DNA of 22,851 bases, taken from assembly GCA_032718475.1 (NCBI GenBank), contig JAUCBJ010002789.1, positions 1-22,851 of the forward strand. The letters run 5' to 3'. The notes under the pieces were generated by a model that saw only the letters and a program-made list of their open reading frames with translations, was not told where the DNA came from and did no database searches. Positions 9,430 to 18,344 of this stretch are shown here, in pieces. The first letter of the stretch is position 1. The number at the start of each line of letters is the position of its first letter. This DNA is from Nemertoderma westbladi. Its lineage: Eukaryota; Xenacoelomorpha; Nemertodermatida; Nemertodermatidae. Both the position numbers and the translations under genes were made by a program.

Positions 9430-10660
9430 AATGACTGGTGCTACTCGTATCCCAAGGTTTGTTCCCAGTAATTCAACAGGTACTATTTTATCGACCCCAG
9501 TGAATGAAATAAGGTCGAGCAGAATGAGAACCAACCTGTTGGAACTTAGAAAGACACTAAATATTGCTACAATGAACGCGCGCACTCTAAAACTGCTTAG
9601 CAAACATTATTGCAGCTCTGGCAATGGAATATTACATCGACATTAATTGTATTCAAGAATATCAGATTAGTCATGAGACATTGCCATCAAGTATAATTAA
9701 TGACATTTTAAATGGACGTTTATAACGTCCTTCCACTTCTAGTCTACAAGTTCAGCAGAAAGCAATTCGGTCAAAGTATCAATTGGTGGAGTATGAATTC
9801 TCCTAAGTCCATTTGCACTTCTGACACTAAACCCTATCGAATATAAAAATTCCAGGATCATAAACTAATATAATTACAACATTTTTGGTGGGAATCACAA
9901 GAAACTGCAATGTGTTGCTACAATCCAACCAATAATGCATCAGAGACAGAACAAACAGTCAAGGACTAAAAGGTTTGAAAGGGCTTATAAAGTCATTGAT
10001 ACCTACAAACACCACATTCGAAAAGAGTATGGATGGACATTTAACTGCGAGGCATACAGTACAGCTCGTTCAACCTAATTGGTTCGGACCAGACCAGACT
10101 ACAGAGTTCATACTTAGTTTGAGAGCCAGTAAACTCAGGACAAGCAAGTGAATCAACTATGACTGGGAGAAATTTAGAACTGATAATGCAGTAATGGAAG
10201 CTTACAAGGTAGAAGTTCAAAATCGCAAGAGAGAAGATGTTAAGATACTCCTACTACAAAGTAAAAACTGAACAACCAACAGCCGAAAACATCAACAAGG
10301 TTGAGAAAGCTAAACAACTAGGCACCTGCCGAACTCCAAAGAAGTATTAAAAGCATGTCCAATTATAAAGCGAGTGGATTAGGTGAAATCCCTAAAAAGG
10401 TATGGAAAACATGAGTGCTAAACAGACCATTTTTGGATGTTTGCAACCGGATGTTAAAAGGGGAAAAGCCACCACCAATTTGGACTAAAGGTCAACTAAA
10501 TTAAATTAAAGCATCTCCCTAAGAAAGGAGACCTCGGTATACCAACAAACTATCGTGGGATCTGTCTGCTTGTGGTACTGTAGCTGCCAAAATATACAAC
10601 AAAATGATTCTATATAGGATTAGGCCTCACAGAGAATGTTGCTCTTTTAATGTTGCGTTT
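9430..10660 (+). pseudogene. Decayed RTE-like LINE fragment (endonuclease and start of RT)
   Basis: Coding remnants appear in order but in shifting frames. First comes the start of an APE-type endonuclease (TLNIATMNARTLK; in another frame AALAMEYYIDINCIQEYQI, cf. the usual WNVRTL and ILGIQE). A linker region with KFRTDNAVMEAYKVEVQNRK follows. Then comes the entry to the reverse transcriptase: NYKASGLGEIPKKVWKT, KGDLGIPTNYRGI-like DNA near 10527-10560, and AAKIYNKMILYRIRPH. The match stops near 10640, before the catalytic RT motifs, and AT-rich DNA follows. Many stops and frameshifts show it is dead. It is related in layout to the copy at 17417 but differs in sequence, so it is a separate family or an older insertion. 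No target duplication was found. Confidence 0.75.
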
Positions 10661-11040
10661 TATTCACATTTTTTTTAAAATGGGCCTATGTTATAAACAA
10701 ATGAAGTTGAAAAAATATTTTCATCATAACAAAAAAAATCTGCCATATTTTAAAATAAATAAATAAAATCTGAAATATTTAAAAAAAATACAAAAATATT
10801 GTATACATGTTGGGTAACGGCAATATGTTCCAGAACATTTATATGTATCAAAAATTAAAAATAGCTACATAAAAGGTATTATAAAATGATGATCAATAAT
10901 GCTTGATAGGGCCGTGGCTAGATTAGATTTGATGGAGACGTTTTTAAATTATTTTCCAACAACAATTGTAAAGCGAAAATACAAATCTTTTTAATTATAA
11001 GTATTATACAATATTCTACATATTAAATGGTGGTGCACAT
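10661..11040. other. AT-rich stretch, no gene seen
   Basis: A- and T-runs only; no coding sign. Confidence 0.35.
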
Positions 11041-11052
11041 TAAGTATATTAC

Positions 11053-11190
11053 CTTTAAAATTGACGTAACAACTTCGATAGAATCGGGTTCCCAAAATAG
11101 TTAGGTCTCCAAGCTCACCATCTCCCAAATCCAACGGAATCTTCAAATTTCCAGCTAATTCTTCGTATCGCGGCAATCTTGTTTCGCAAA
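11053..11190 (-). CDS. Candidate internal exon or exon fossil, unknown protein
   Basis: On the minus strand a frame reads LPRYEELAGNLKIPLDLGDG and continues to RFYRSCYVNFKG. It then meets a donor-like site (TTTTAAAG/GTAATA, GT at 11051-11052). The peptide looks protein-like, and YRSCYVNF resembles the H/Y-x2-C-Y-x2-F pieces of uncharacterised transposon-associated proteins. Upstream DNA (about 11190-11290) has KAIDPKNPKVGKAR in another frame, so a frameshift is possible. No family is named with confidence. Confidence 0.3.
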
Positions 11191-11257
11191 TGGCAAAAGT
11201 CCTTTCTCATATTGCTATCGCTGCATTTTTCTAGCCTTTCCAACTTTTGGATTTTTT

Positions 11258-11289
11258 GGATCTATCGCCTTACATAAGGCGGTAGATCC
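11258..11289. repeat. 15-bp hairpin (14/15 paired)
   Basis: GGATCTATCGCCTTA and TAAGGCGGTAGATCC are reverse complements with one mismatch and a 2-nt loop (CA). It lies just outside the candidate exon above. Confidence 0.85.
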
Positions 11290-11299
11290 AGATAAGGCA

Positions 11300-11923
11300 A
11301 TCTTTCTCAAAACTAAATGTCACTATTAATCACAATATTTTTTAATTGTTTTAGTCAAAGCACTCGTCGCCTCCAACTCTCTTTAAGGTCATTTTCATTG
11401 CCTAAATGTAACTTATTACTGCAATGTTTTGAATCATAATAACATAATATTCTAGAATGTTTAATGTAGTTGCTAACACATTCTCTACATAGATTAAAAT
11501 TTTTTTGGTAATTTTGTTATGATTTTACCCTCCAAACAAACGGCAATAAAAAAAATTGCTCAACCTTTCCCAAAGTCTTTATAGCGAAAATTTATTATTA
11601 TAATGTGGAACAACATCATGAGCAAATAAAATTGCAGTCATACGCTGGAGAACGGTTCGTCAGTAAAATGTACCAAGCGTCTACTCGACTAATATTATTG
11701 GTCATATGTTTTATAGTTCTTAAACTTACATTACTGAGTCATGGGGTAGCTGCAGTAGTATTTTCATACATTACAATAATATTATACTAGCTAGTGTTTT
11801 TCTTATTTGGTTTTTCATAAAAACACACTAAAACTCCCTAAAACATATATTCTAGAACATCTTGATGCTATGGAAATTACATTAATAAACATTTTATATG
11901 GATTTTTTTTTTCCGAAAATAAC
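11300..11923. other. AT-rich stretch, no gene seen
   Basis: Holds TTCTAGAA words (11448, 11850) and ACTAGCTAGT words (11785) of the dispersed AT-rich family. No gene is recognised. Confidence 0.35.
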
Positions 11924-11946
11924 TTTTTTTACTAGCTAGTATATAA
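11924..11946. repeat. Probable target-site duplication, left copy, of the L2-like LINE
   Basis: T7-ACTAGCTAGTATATA here matches T7-ACTAACTAATATATA at 20648-20669 with two differences. It abuts the AT-rich 3' tail of the minus-strand LINE. Because ACTAGCTAGT words are dispersed in the window, this match is suggestive rather than conclusive. Confidence 0.55.
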
Positions 11947-11977
11947 TAATATAATAATTATAATATATATTTATAAT

Positions 11978-12003
11978 GCGCCTATACGCGATGTTCGAGG
12001 CGC
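11978..12003 (-). other. 3'-terminal stem-loop of the L2-like LINE
   Basis: GCGCC at 11978-11982 pairs with GGCGC at 11999-12003. It is followed on the LINE strand by an AT-rich tail (TTATAAATATATATTATAA type). L2/CR1 elements typically end in such a short hairpin plus microsatellite, thought to be recognised by their RT. Confidence 0.6.
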
Positions 12004-12504
12004 TTTGGTACAAAGAAAATATGAACATCAATATACGTAGAATACACCATACATACAGACTAATGTAACATGAATTGCATAAAAACTGACTACTGTATAA
12101 TATGAAATATTTAATAGATTGCACTAGATTTGCAGTAAAAATATGTAGTTCATAATAAAATAAATAATCGTTATGAAAATAATTGAGATTTTAGTATATT
12201 CCATCCTATGGGTATTAAAAACATACATGAGAACATAAAATCCAGTACATATAAATAAAACAACAATCATTCCATGGTGAAAATCAATAATACGAGAAAA
12301 ACAATATCAATATTAAGTAAATAAAAATGTTATATATATATGATACATAAATAAAACAATTCAAACGGCACTTTTAATTTTTTCTTAAAGATTAATTTTA
12401 AAAATAATTTACCAAATTACAAAACCAATAAAAATAGAAATAAATCAAAATGAAATGAAATAAAGTAAATTAAATCAGAGGCAATAAAATATTAACTAAA
12501 AGCT
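12004..12504 (-). other. 3' UTR of the L2-like LINE
   Basis: AT-rich region between the ORF2 stop and the terminal stem-loop, listed in minus-strand order. No other gene is seen. The short open frames here have no recognisable content. Confidence 0.5.
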
Positions 12505-12697
12505 TCAATAAAATAAACAAAGTTTGAAGGACAATAAACTGGAAGTGTTTCTGATGTCATTCGGTAACAAATTCCATACCAAAGGGGCGGCTACAGAGAA
12601 TGCACGTCTACCGACATTTTCAAGATTGTAACGTTGTGTAGACAATAACATTGTATTACTAGAACGTAATTCACGGGTTGGACAGTACAGTACAAAG
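12505..12697 (-). pseudogene. L2-like LINE ORF2, C-terminal end
   Basis: The frame reads LYCPTRELRSSNTMLLSTQR, then NVGRRAFSVAAPLVWNLLPN, then DIRNTSSLLSFK, and stops at TGA (12505-12507). This is the conserved end of CR1/L2 ORF2 proteins (LRSS, GxRxFSVAAPxLWNxLP). It is the direct continuation of 13884-13915 once the 1172-bp insert and one ATATTAT are removed. Confidence 0.85.
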
Positions 12698-12704
12698 ATA
12701 TTAT

Positions 12705-13876
12705 GTAAAAACTTTTGCGGATATAATCAGTCCCCTTGCCCGCAAAATACCGTGTGGGTGTTTTAACGGACATAAAAGTTGTTCTTCTATATGTGTGCTT
12801 TGGAGGACATGGCAAGACACAAAACCCGCAATGCGTCAAATCCTCTAGCACAGTGTAGCCTTGATGATTCAGATTACGACATCTAACAGCTGGTTGCTGG
12901 CATGGAAACGGCCGTTGGACACATGGTTCTTTGTTCAGCTTAACAGCCAATCAGAGCGATTTTTACTTTAGATGTGGAGATATTCTACGGATCGTACTAG
13001 GCGTGTTCAGTCTTACAGTGTTAGAGTTTTGTTGTTTCTATCTAGGCCAAGAACACCGGCTCTGGAGTCAATTTGTTTCAGACTTTAGAAGAAACATTAG
13101 TAGGCTTAGATTATAGAGCGTATAACTGTTATCAGCGGTACAGTCTTACAGTACCAATCATATCATATCTTAACCTACCGTCTTAATGCTTTTACTGTTG
13201 TCATTATTTGTATCAGTTGGTTGAATATTATTACTTGGAGAACATCGATAAATAACCCAAATTTCCCAATTTTCTTGATACACTACAGGTTAGAGAGACA
13301 GGTTACATATAGCGATTGCGACTTATATTATCGTGGTTTGTAGTGAATTTAATGCTATTTGATAGGCACTACATGAGTCAATTGCTGTTCTCTTTATGTA
13401 TGATAAAATTCATTGACGGTCGGCAGATTAGTGTGCAGTATTGTGCGGTACCGGTAGTGTGCATGATTGTGGCTGATAACTAAGCATTTCCTAAAGAATG
13501 CGCCTCATACGTGAATCATAAGCCTTACCGTCTTACCGTTGTGTTTAGTATAAGTCATATCTCTGTTTACCTAGATAGAGCGCCACGTCCTAAAGGAACT
13601 GTTAATATTTCCCGAAAGTGAATAATATTCGTCAGAAATTATTTATTAACGATCAATCGAATAATACAGTAAGCTTACACTGCAATAAAATCTAAGCCCT
13701 CCGAATCCAGTCTCCCGGGTATATCCAGCGGGTGAATGGACGCGCACTAGGCTGGCTTCGGCTAATGTTGTGTTTATTGGTATTAAATACTTGTCATATG
13801 TTAAGGTCTATTTATAAACCAAAAGACATATAAATTTTGGCAGGTTAAACTGCTAAAGGTCTTCAAAAGCGCGTAC
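12705..13876. mobile_element. 1172-bp insertion in the L2-like LINE, 7-bp duplication ATATTAT
   Basis: ATATTAT occurs at 12698-12704 and 13877-13883. Removing the insert and one copy (1179 bp) joins the LINE frame from PTYLS to LYCPTRELRSSN with no frame change. The insert ends share GTA-x4-CTTTTG in inverted orientation (10 of 16 bases), so a weak TIR is possible. Its content includes no recognised gene. The long minus frame across its left end (12591-12950, Cys-rich) crosses the insertion junction and is not a real gene. The superfamily is unknown. Confidence 0.7.
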
Positions 13877-13883
13877 ATATTAT

Positions 13884-13915
13884 TTCACTAAGATAGGTAT
13901 GTAGGCGCCATTCCA
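13884..13915 (-). pseudogene. L2-like LINE ORF2 fragment between two insertions
   Basis: Only about 10 codons (GMAPTYLS, then two stops TAG TGA) lie between the TTAA of the piggyBac-like element and the ATATTAT of the 1172-bp insert. It continues FKCLN from 15495, giving the family's usual FKxLNGxAPxYL motif. Confidence 0.8.
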
Positions 13916-13932
13916 TTAATCCTATTAAACCC

Positions 13933-13954
13933 GGGGGGGGGGGGGGGGGGGGGG
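13933..13954 (+). repeat. G22 homopolymer
   Basis: 22 consecutive G near the left end of the piggyBac-like element, followed by TCAATATGACC. Its partner at the right end is C20 (15425-15444). Run lengths may be inexact for sequencing reasons. Confidence 0.9.
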
Positions 13955-14260
13955 TCAATATGACCAACCCCCGTGGTTTTTTATTATAATTCTGAAACAA
14001 ACGCAGTTGGGAATCTGAAATTTTATGACTTTTCCTAAATATCTATTGTCTTCGTAGTAGTGAAAACCGTTTTCAAAAATATTGGGTAGTTTTCGAGTTA
14101 TAGCACCATTTTTTAACCCTACATTTGGCACTTTTTTGAGACGTTTTTTGAAAATTACATTTCATTAAATATGAATTGTAACATCTCTATTTTTGATTTA
14201 CACCGGTTTTTTGGTGTTAGAAATTGGATGGAATTCATATAAATTGATTTAGAAATTTAA

Positions 14261-14945
14261 AACTTGTTTTTTTCGGTGGGTGCCAAATTTTGGTGCCAGC
14301 ACCAAATTTTGAAATAAGTCAATTTTGTAAATTGATTGTTTGAAACTTGTTTTTTACGCAATTGGGGTTTTTTGGGGTTCTGGATTCGATGAAATATATA
14401 CGAGTTGCACCAAGCGTATCAAACTTGTGTGCAAATTTTGGTGCTAGCAAGAAATTTTGAAAATCCATTCAATAGATAAAATTGCTTGTGACAATTTATT
14501 CCTTGCGGGTGCTTTATGGCTGTTCTGAATTCAATGGAAAATGTAATTATCGAACTAGACATCTCAAACTTGTATTTTTCGGATGTGGGTGCAAAATGTG
14601 GTGCTAGCACCAAATTTTGAAAACCATCAAATATATCAATTGATAGTGTCACCTTGTTTCTTGCGTTATACGGGTTTGTGATGGTTCTGAATTCAATGGA
14701 ATCAGTAAAAATTTCATAAGAGTTCTCAAACTTGTATTTTTCGCCGGTGGGTGAAAATTGTTGTACCAGCACCAAATTTTGGAAAATATGCAAATTGATA
14801 AGTAGATATTATCACCTTGTTTCTTGCGTTATACAGGTTTATGAGGGTCTTGAATCCGATGGAATCAATAAAAACAGCACTGGACATCGCAAACTTGTAC
14901 TTTTTGGTGATAGGTACGAAATTTGGTGCTAGCACCAAAATTTGC
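14261..14945. repeat. 161-bp tandem repeat, about 4.3 copies
   Basis: The word AACTTGT recurs at 14261, 14422, 14567, 14729 and 14892, a spacing of about 161 (one unit 145). Each unit holds GGTGCTAGCACCAAATTTTG or a variant; GGTGCTAGCACC is a 12-bp palindrome (14601 and 14924 exact). Later units share CACCTTGTTTCTTGCGTTAT. It lies wholly inside the piggyBac-like element. The minus-strand open frames here follow the repeat and are not genes. Confidence 0.88.
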
Positions 14946-15424
14946 TAAATTACGCCGAAAAATACAAGTAGCAATGATCTGGAATATTAGAAATGTATTC
15001 CATTAGAATCAGCGCCCTCGAAAACCTGAAAATGTGAATTTATAGCATCGTATAAGTGAATTAAAAATTTTGTGTTCTAACTGAAAAGTGCGGTTACTTG
15101 TTTTTTTTTCATTTTTTTCCTACGCAGAGAGGACTAAACAGACATTTATAGTAATCATATCATTTTTAAATGTTTTCCAATGTATTTTGCACCCCAGAAA
15201 ACCTGTATTGAAAAAAAATAATTAGCCGAAAATGTAACTTTCAAATTTTGGGAAAATTGTGCACTACTTGTAATTTTGGTGCTGCAATATAACCACCACC
15301 CCAGTACATTTTTTCGAAAACTTTTTTTCGGTCGCATCCAGACAAGTGATACCTACGTACAAACAAAAAATCAGACGTTTTCGTAAATATTTGTAGATTT
15401 TAGAGGGCGGGGGGGTCAGTATGA

Positions 15425-15451
15425 CCCCCCCCCCCCCCCCCCCCACCCCCC
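15425..15451 (+). repeat. C20-A-C6 homopolymer tract
   Basis: 20 C, one A and 6 C near the right end of the piggyBac-like element. This is the complement-strand counterpart of the G22 tract at the left end. Confidence 0.9.
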
Positions 15452-15494
15452 GGTATTTGTACAACATTTTATAGCCCGGTACTAATAGGGTTAA

Positions 15495-16600
15495 GACATT
15501 TAAATATCAGTTCCACAATCTTAAAGTTGATTCTGTAAGGAACTGGCAACCAGTGTAGTTTTTTCAACACAGGGGTAATATGATCTCTTTTATGAACATT
15601 GCAGAGTAATCGAGCAGCAGTGTTTTGTACGTACTGTAGTTTCCTAATACTCCGTTGTGGTGGACCATAATATAGTGCATTGTTGTAATCTAACTTGTTG
15701 GAAATAAACGCATTAACTAAGATTTCAAGATCATGTCTGGGAAAAAACCGTTTAACCTTAGAAATATTTCTCAAGTGATAAAAAGAAGTCTGCACAACTT
15801 TACTGATTTGTTTCTCGAGAGTAAGATGCTCGTCAATTAAAACACCGATGTCTCTAGCAAATGGACAGAATTTGAGGAGATCGTCACAGACTTGCATACC
15901 TGGACTCTCAATAAGGGGGCCAAACCGAGATTGAAGAATTAGTATCTTAGTTTTATCAGTGTTCATTTTTCATAGGTTCTTATTCATCCAGCACTGTATA
16001 TCCTTATGGCAACATTGTGAGACTCGAACTGTTTCATCAAAGTTAAATGGCTCAAACGCGATGTAAATCTGAGTATCGTCTGCGAATAGGTGATATGATA
16101 GGTTGTGTATCTTAATTACGGTCGACAAAGATCTTGTGTAAATGGTAAAGAGCAGTGGTCCCAACACTGATCCTTGCGGAACTCTGAATCGTAATCTTTT
16201 TTGTTCAGAAAATGAATTTCCTATTCGTACTTGCTGTGATCGATCGGTTAGATAAGATTCGAACCACTGTAACGCTGGACCAGTAACTCCTATTTCGTTT
16301 TCTAAAATCGACAATAACTTATGATGGTCAACAGTATCGAATGCGGCACTTAAATCTAATGGTATTAATAAGACTGCCGTAATAAGACTATTTTGGATAA
16401 GAAAACAAGATTGGAAACTGTACGGAAGTTATTAAGAATCTCTACATTCAGCAACCTTTCTTTGAGTAGTGGATTAAGAATGGCGTTTTTGAAAAGTGTA
16501 GGTACTGTTGCCATTGTGAGAAACAAATTAATTATTAACACAAAATTGGTAACAAAACTCCCATGCAGCATTTCAACATTGATGATGGCAAAGGGTCATT
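15495..16600 (-). pseudogene. L2-like LINE reverse transcriptase region
   Basis: In minus-strand order: SCNDPLPSSMLKCC, VPTLFKNAILNPLLKERLL, NNFRTVSNLVFLSKI (RT entry), then LIPLDLSAAFDTVDHHKLL (motif A with catalytic Asp), VPQGSVLGPLLF (motif B), YHLFADDTQIY (motif C, FADD intact) and MNTDKTKIL (motif D). The thumb/C-terminal part follows with YVQNTAARLLCNV and LKKLHWLPVPYRINFKI. Between FLSKI and motif A roughly 45 codons normally present are missing, with a frame change. A further stop or frame change lies near 15967. Catalytic residues remain, but the protein cannot be made whole. Confidence 0.85.
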
Positions 16601-17403
16601 GCAGCTAGTTTTAAGTTTCGAATCATTCAATAATTCTTTAACATCATCATGAGAAACAGATGTAAATTCATTGAACTTTTCACCTGAATATACCGGATAT
16701 TGATCACAATCGTTAACAGTAAAGTAAAATCTGTATTAGTTTCTAAAACGTCACGAATTCCTGATACTTTATCATCAAAGAAATTAGCAAAGGAATCAGC
16801 TAACTCCATTTCGGATTCAGTATCAAACTGCGGTAACTTTTTCCTCTCGTTGCCTGAAATTAATTCACTGACTACAGAAAATAACTTTTTCTGATTTCCA
16901 CTGTTCTCTTCAATGAGATTTCTAAAATACGTTTCTTTTGCCAATTTGATGGAATCTGAAACTTTGAGACATTGATCTCTATAGGCATCCTTATCTGTTT
17001 GGAGAAGAGATTTTCTTGATTTCCTTTCAATTTTTCGTCTTATTTGTTTTTCTTTAGCAATGTCATTATTATACCAAGGAACATTGACACGAGTGGAAGA
17101 TTTTTTATTTTGCAGAGGTGCATGTTGGTCTAGTATTTTACGAAGACTGTTATCATAACATGCAACTAGTTTATTCACATCAGTAAAATTCGAATTAAAC
17201 AATTCACTGTCTTTTCATCACATACAAATTTGTCCATGTCAATTGATCGAAGTTTACGAAATTTATTGTTAATTACAGAACACTTTGGTTTCGAAATGTT
17301 TAAATTAAAATGTATAACAAAATGGTCAGATAATCCAATATCATGGATGGCTACATTTCTAATTAATGAAATGTTATCACAATTTGTCAATACCAAGTCT
17401 AAT
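16601..17403 (-). pseudogene. L2-like LINE endonuclease C-terminus and linker
   Basis: Begins at the right flank of the RTE-like insertion with TLDLVLTNCDNISLI and HDIGLSDHFVIHFNL (the conserved SDH of APE endonucleases). Then comes the linker: APLQNKKSSTRVNVPWYNND, YRDQCLKVSDSIKLAKETYF, SFANFFDDKVSGIRD. A frameshift near 17195 and another near 16690 break the frame. The first residues join exactly to GATHRSGNT at 19637-19663 after removal of the RTE-like LINE. Confidence 0.85.
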
Positions 17404-17416
17404 GTATTACCAGATC
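17404..17416. repeat. Target-site duplication, left copy, of the RTE-like LINE
   Basis: GTATTACCAGATC, identical to 19624-19636. Both copies encode part of SGNT of the disrupted endonuclease on the minus strand. Confidence 0.92.
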
Positions 17417-17418
17417 CT

Positions 17419-18157
17419 GTATACCCTCGAAACAGGAAAAGGGCCCCCTGGACTGACAACAAAATTCAGAAGTGCCGAAATGACCTTCATAAGGCGCAGA
17501 AAGAGTCTCGACTCAAACAGACTACAGTGGCCAAGAATGCAGTTAAGGCTGCATCTAGGTCCCTGAACAGGCAGTACTCTGCTAATCTACAGGAGCTAAT
17601 AAACCAACAGGTTGATGCCATCAATGATGCTGACGACAGCAGGCAATCATCCCAGGCATGGAAATCAATCAATCTGCTTACTGGGCGGAAAAGCCAACCA
17701 ACCACCAAGGTTAAGGCTGAATCACCAGCCGATCGCCTCAATGGTTGGAAAGCCCACTTTGAAAAGCTCCTCAATAATGACAGGGTATTGCCTGATAACT
17801 TTATAGAAGTAAAAGTGACTGAGTCTGTACTCCCAGATATTCCCATTGGCGATATCTCCTTTGCAGAAGTGAAGGCTGCTGCAAAGAGCATTAAGACCAA
17901 TCGTGCCAGTGGAGTAGATGGTGTTCCCCCTGAGGTCTTTAAAATACCTGAGTGTTTAAAGCTCATCTATCCCATCATAGTAGACATGTACCGAACAACA
18001 AGAGTCCCACAAGAAATGAAAACAAATAAGTTGGTGCCAGTTCCCAAGAAGGGCAACCTAACACTCTATGGTTCTTTTCGGGGAATCTCATTGATCTCGA
18101 TTGCTGCATAGCTATACAATAGAATTCTATTAAATCGCATCAGGGATCCCTCGATTG
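17419..18157 (+). pseudogene. RTE-like LINE ORF2, linker and RT entry
   Basis: The frame starts at the truncation point with VYPRNRKRAPWTDNKIQKC. It includes AWKSINLLTGRKSQPTT, RLNGWKAHFEKLLNND, NRASGVDGVPPEVFKIPE, KLVPVPKKGNLTLYGSFRGI and SLISIAA. A TAG (18109-18111) then stands where Lys is usual in the family's AAK motif, followed by LYNRILLNRIRDPSI up to the insertion. The open frame upstream of 17417 (17230-17416) is antisense to the host L2-like LINE and is not part of this protein. Confidence 0.87.
18154..18157. repeat. ATTG target duplication, left copy
   Basis: ATTG here and at 18341-18344 flank the 183-bp insert. The left copy encodes Ile plus the first base of Glu in PSI-ERLLRGNQ. 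Confidence 0.6.
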
Positions 18158-18340
18158 CAGGTAATATAAATCATTATTGTCGTTTATTTTTGGTCCAAAA
18201 TAGATATACATTTACTTATTTATTACATAATAACTATATAAAATCTTAAATTATATTATTGTGCTATTTATGTCTGTCTAACTGTACGTGCATAATTATT
18301 TCTTATTCACTGTACGATAATAACAATAATAATAATAATA
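18158..18340. mobile_element. 183-bp insertion inside the RTE-like LINE
   Basis: AT-rich insert beginning CAGGTAATATAAATC and ending in an AATAAT microsatellite, flanked by ATTG. It contains CGTTTATTTTTGGTCCAAAA (18181-18200), similar to the dispersed ~42-bp motif, so it may belong to that repeat family. Removing it with one ATTG (187 bp) joins RIRDPSI directly to ERLLRGNQNGF in frame. A splice explanation is poorer: joining at CAG/GT to the nearest AG puts the downstream part out of frame. Confidence 0.75.
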
Positions 18341-18344
18341 ATTG

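Larger units (their letters stand above)
13920..15490. mobile_element. piggyBac-like non-autonomous element, 1571 bp, TTAA target
   Basis: Flanked by TTAA at 13916-13919 and 15491-15494. The outer ends are inverted: TCCTATTAAACCCGGG on the left and CCCTATTAGTACCGGG as the complement on the right. The first is close to the CCCTA-type ends of piggyBac elements, whose TTAA target is diagnostic. Inside each end is a G/C homopolymer next to a short palindrome (GGTCAATATGACC on the left, GGTCAGTATGACC on the right). The core has about four 161-bp tandem repeats and no transposase. It sits in the L2-like LINE exactly at CTTAAT (Leu-Asn of FKCLNGMAP); removal of 1575 bp restores that frame. Confidence 0.85.

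Noticed and set aside
12591-12950. 119-codon Cys-rich minus-strand frame that looks like a small secreted protein
   Set aside because: It crosses the junction of the 1172-bp insertion (about 12698-12705), and its 3' part is the LINE C-terminal DNA in a shifted frame. No signal peptide or family is seen.
13820-13876. Continuation of the L2-like ORF (LLKTFSSLTCQNLYV) to the left of 13884
   Set aside because: It loosely resembles the LRSS region, but the true continuation (LYCPTRELRSSN) is at 12697 in the same frame after removal of the ATATTAT-flanked insert.
14419-14938. Minus-strand frames with repeated NLVLAP-FAPTSEKYKFE peptides
   Set aside because: They follow the 161-bp tandem repeats inside the piggyBac-like element and change frame between units; there is no start or domain logic.
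17230-17416. N-terminal part of the long plus-strand open frame 17230-18111
   Set aside because: It is antisense to the endonuclease/linker of the host L2-like LINE; the RTE-like protein starts only after the target duplication at 17416.
18158-18340. Intron in the RTE-like LINE (CAG/GTAATA looks like a donor)
   Set aside because: The nearest AG gives the wrong downstream frame, while removing an insert with an ATTG duplication restores the frame exactly.
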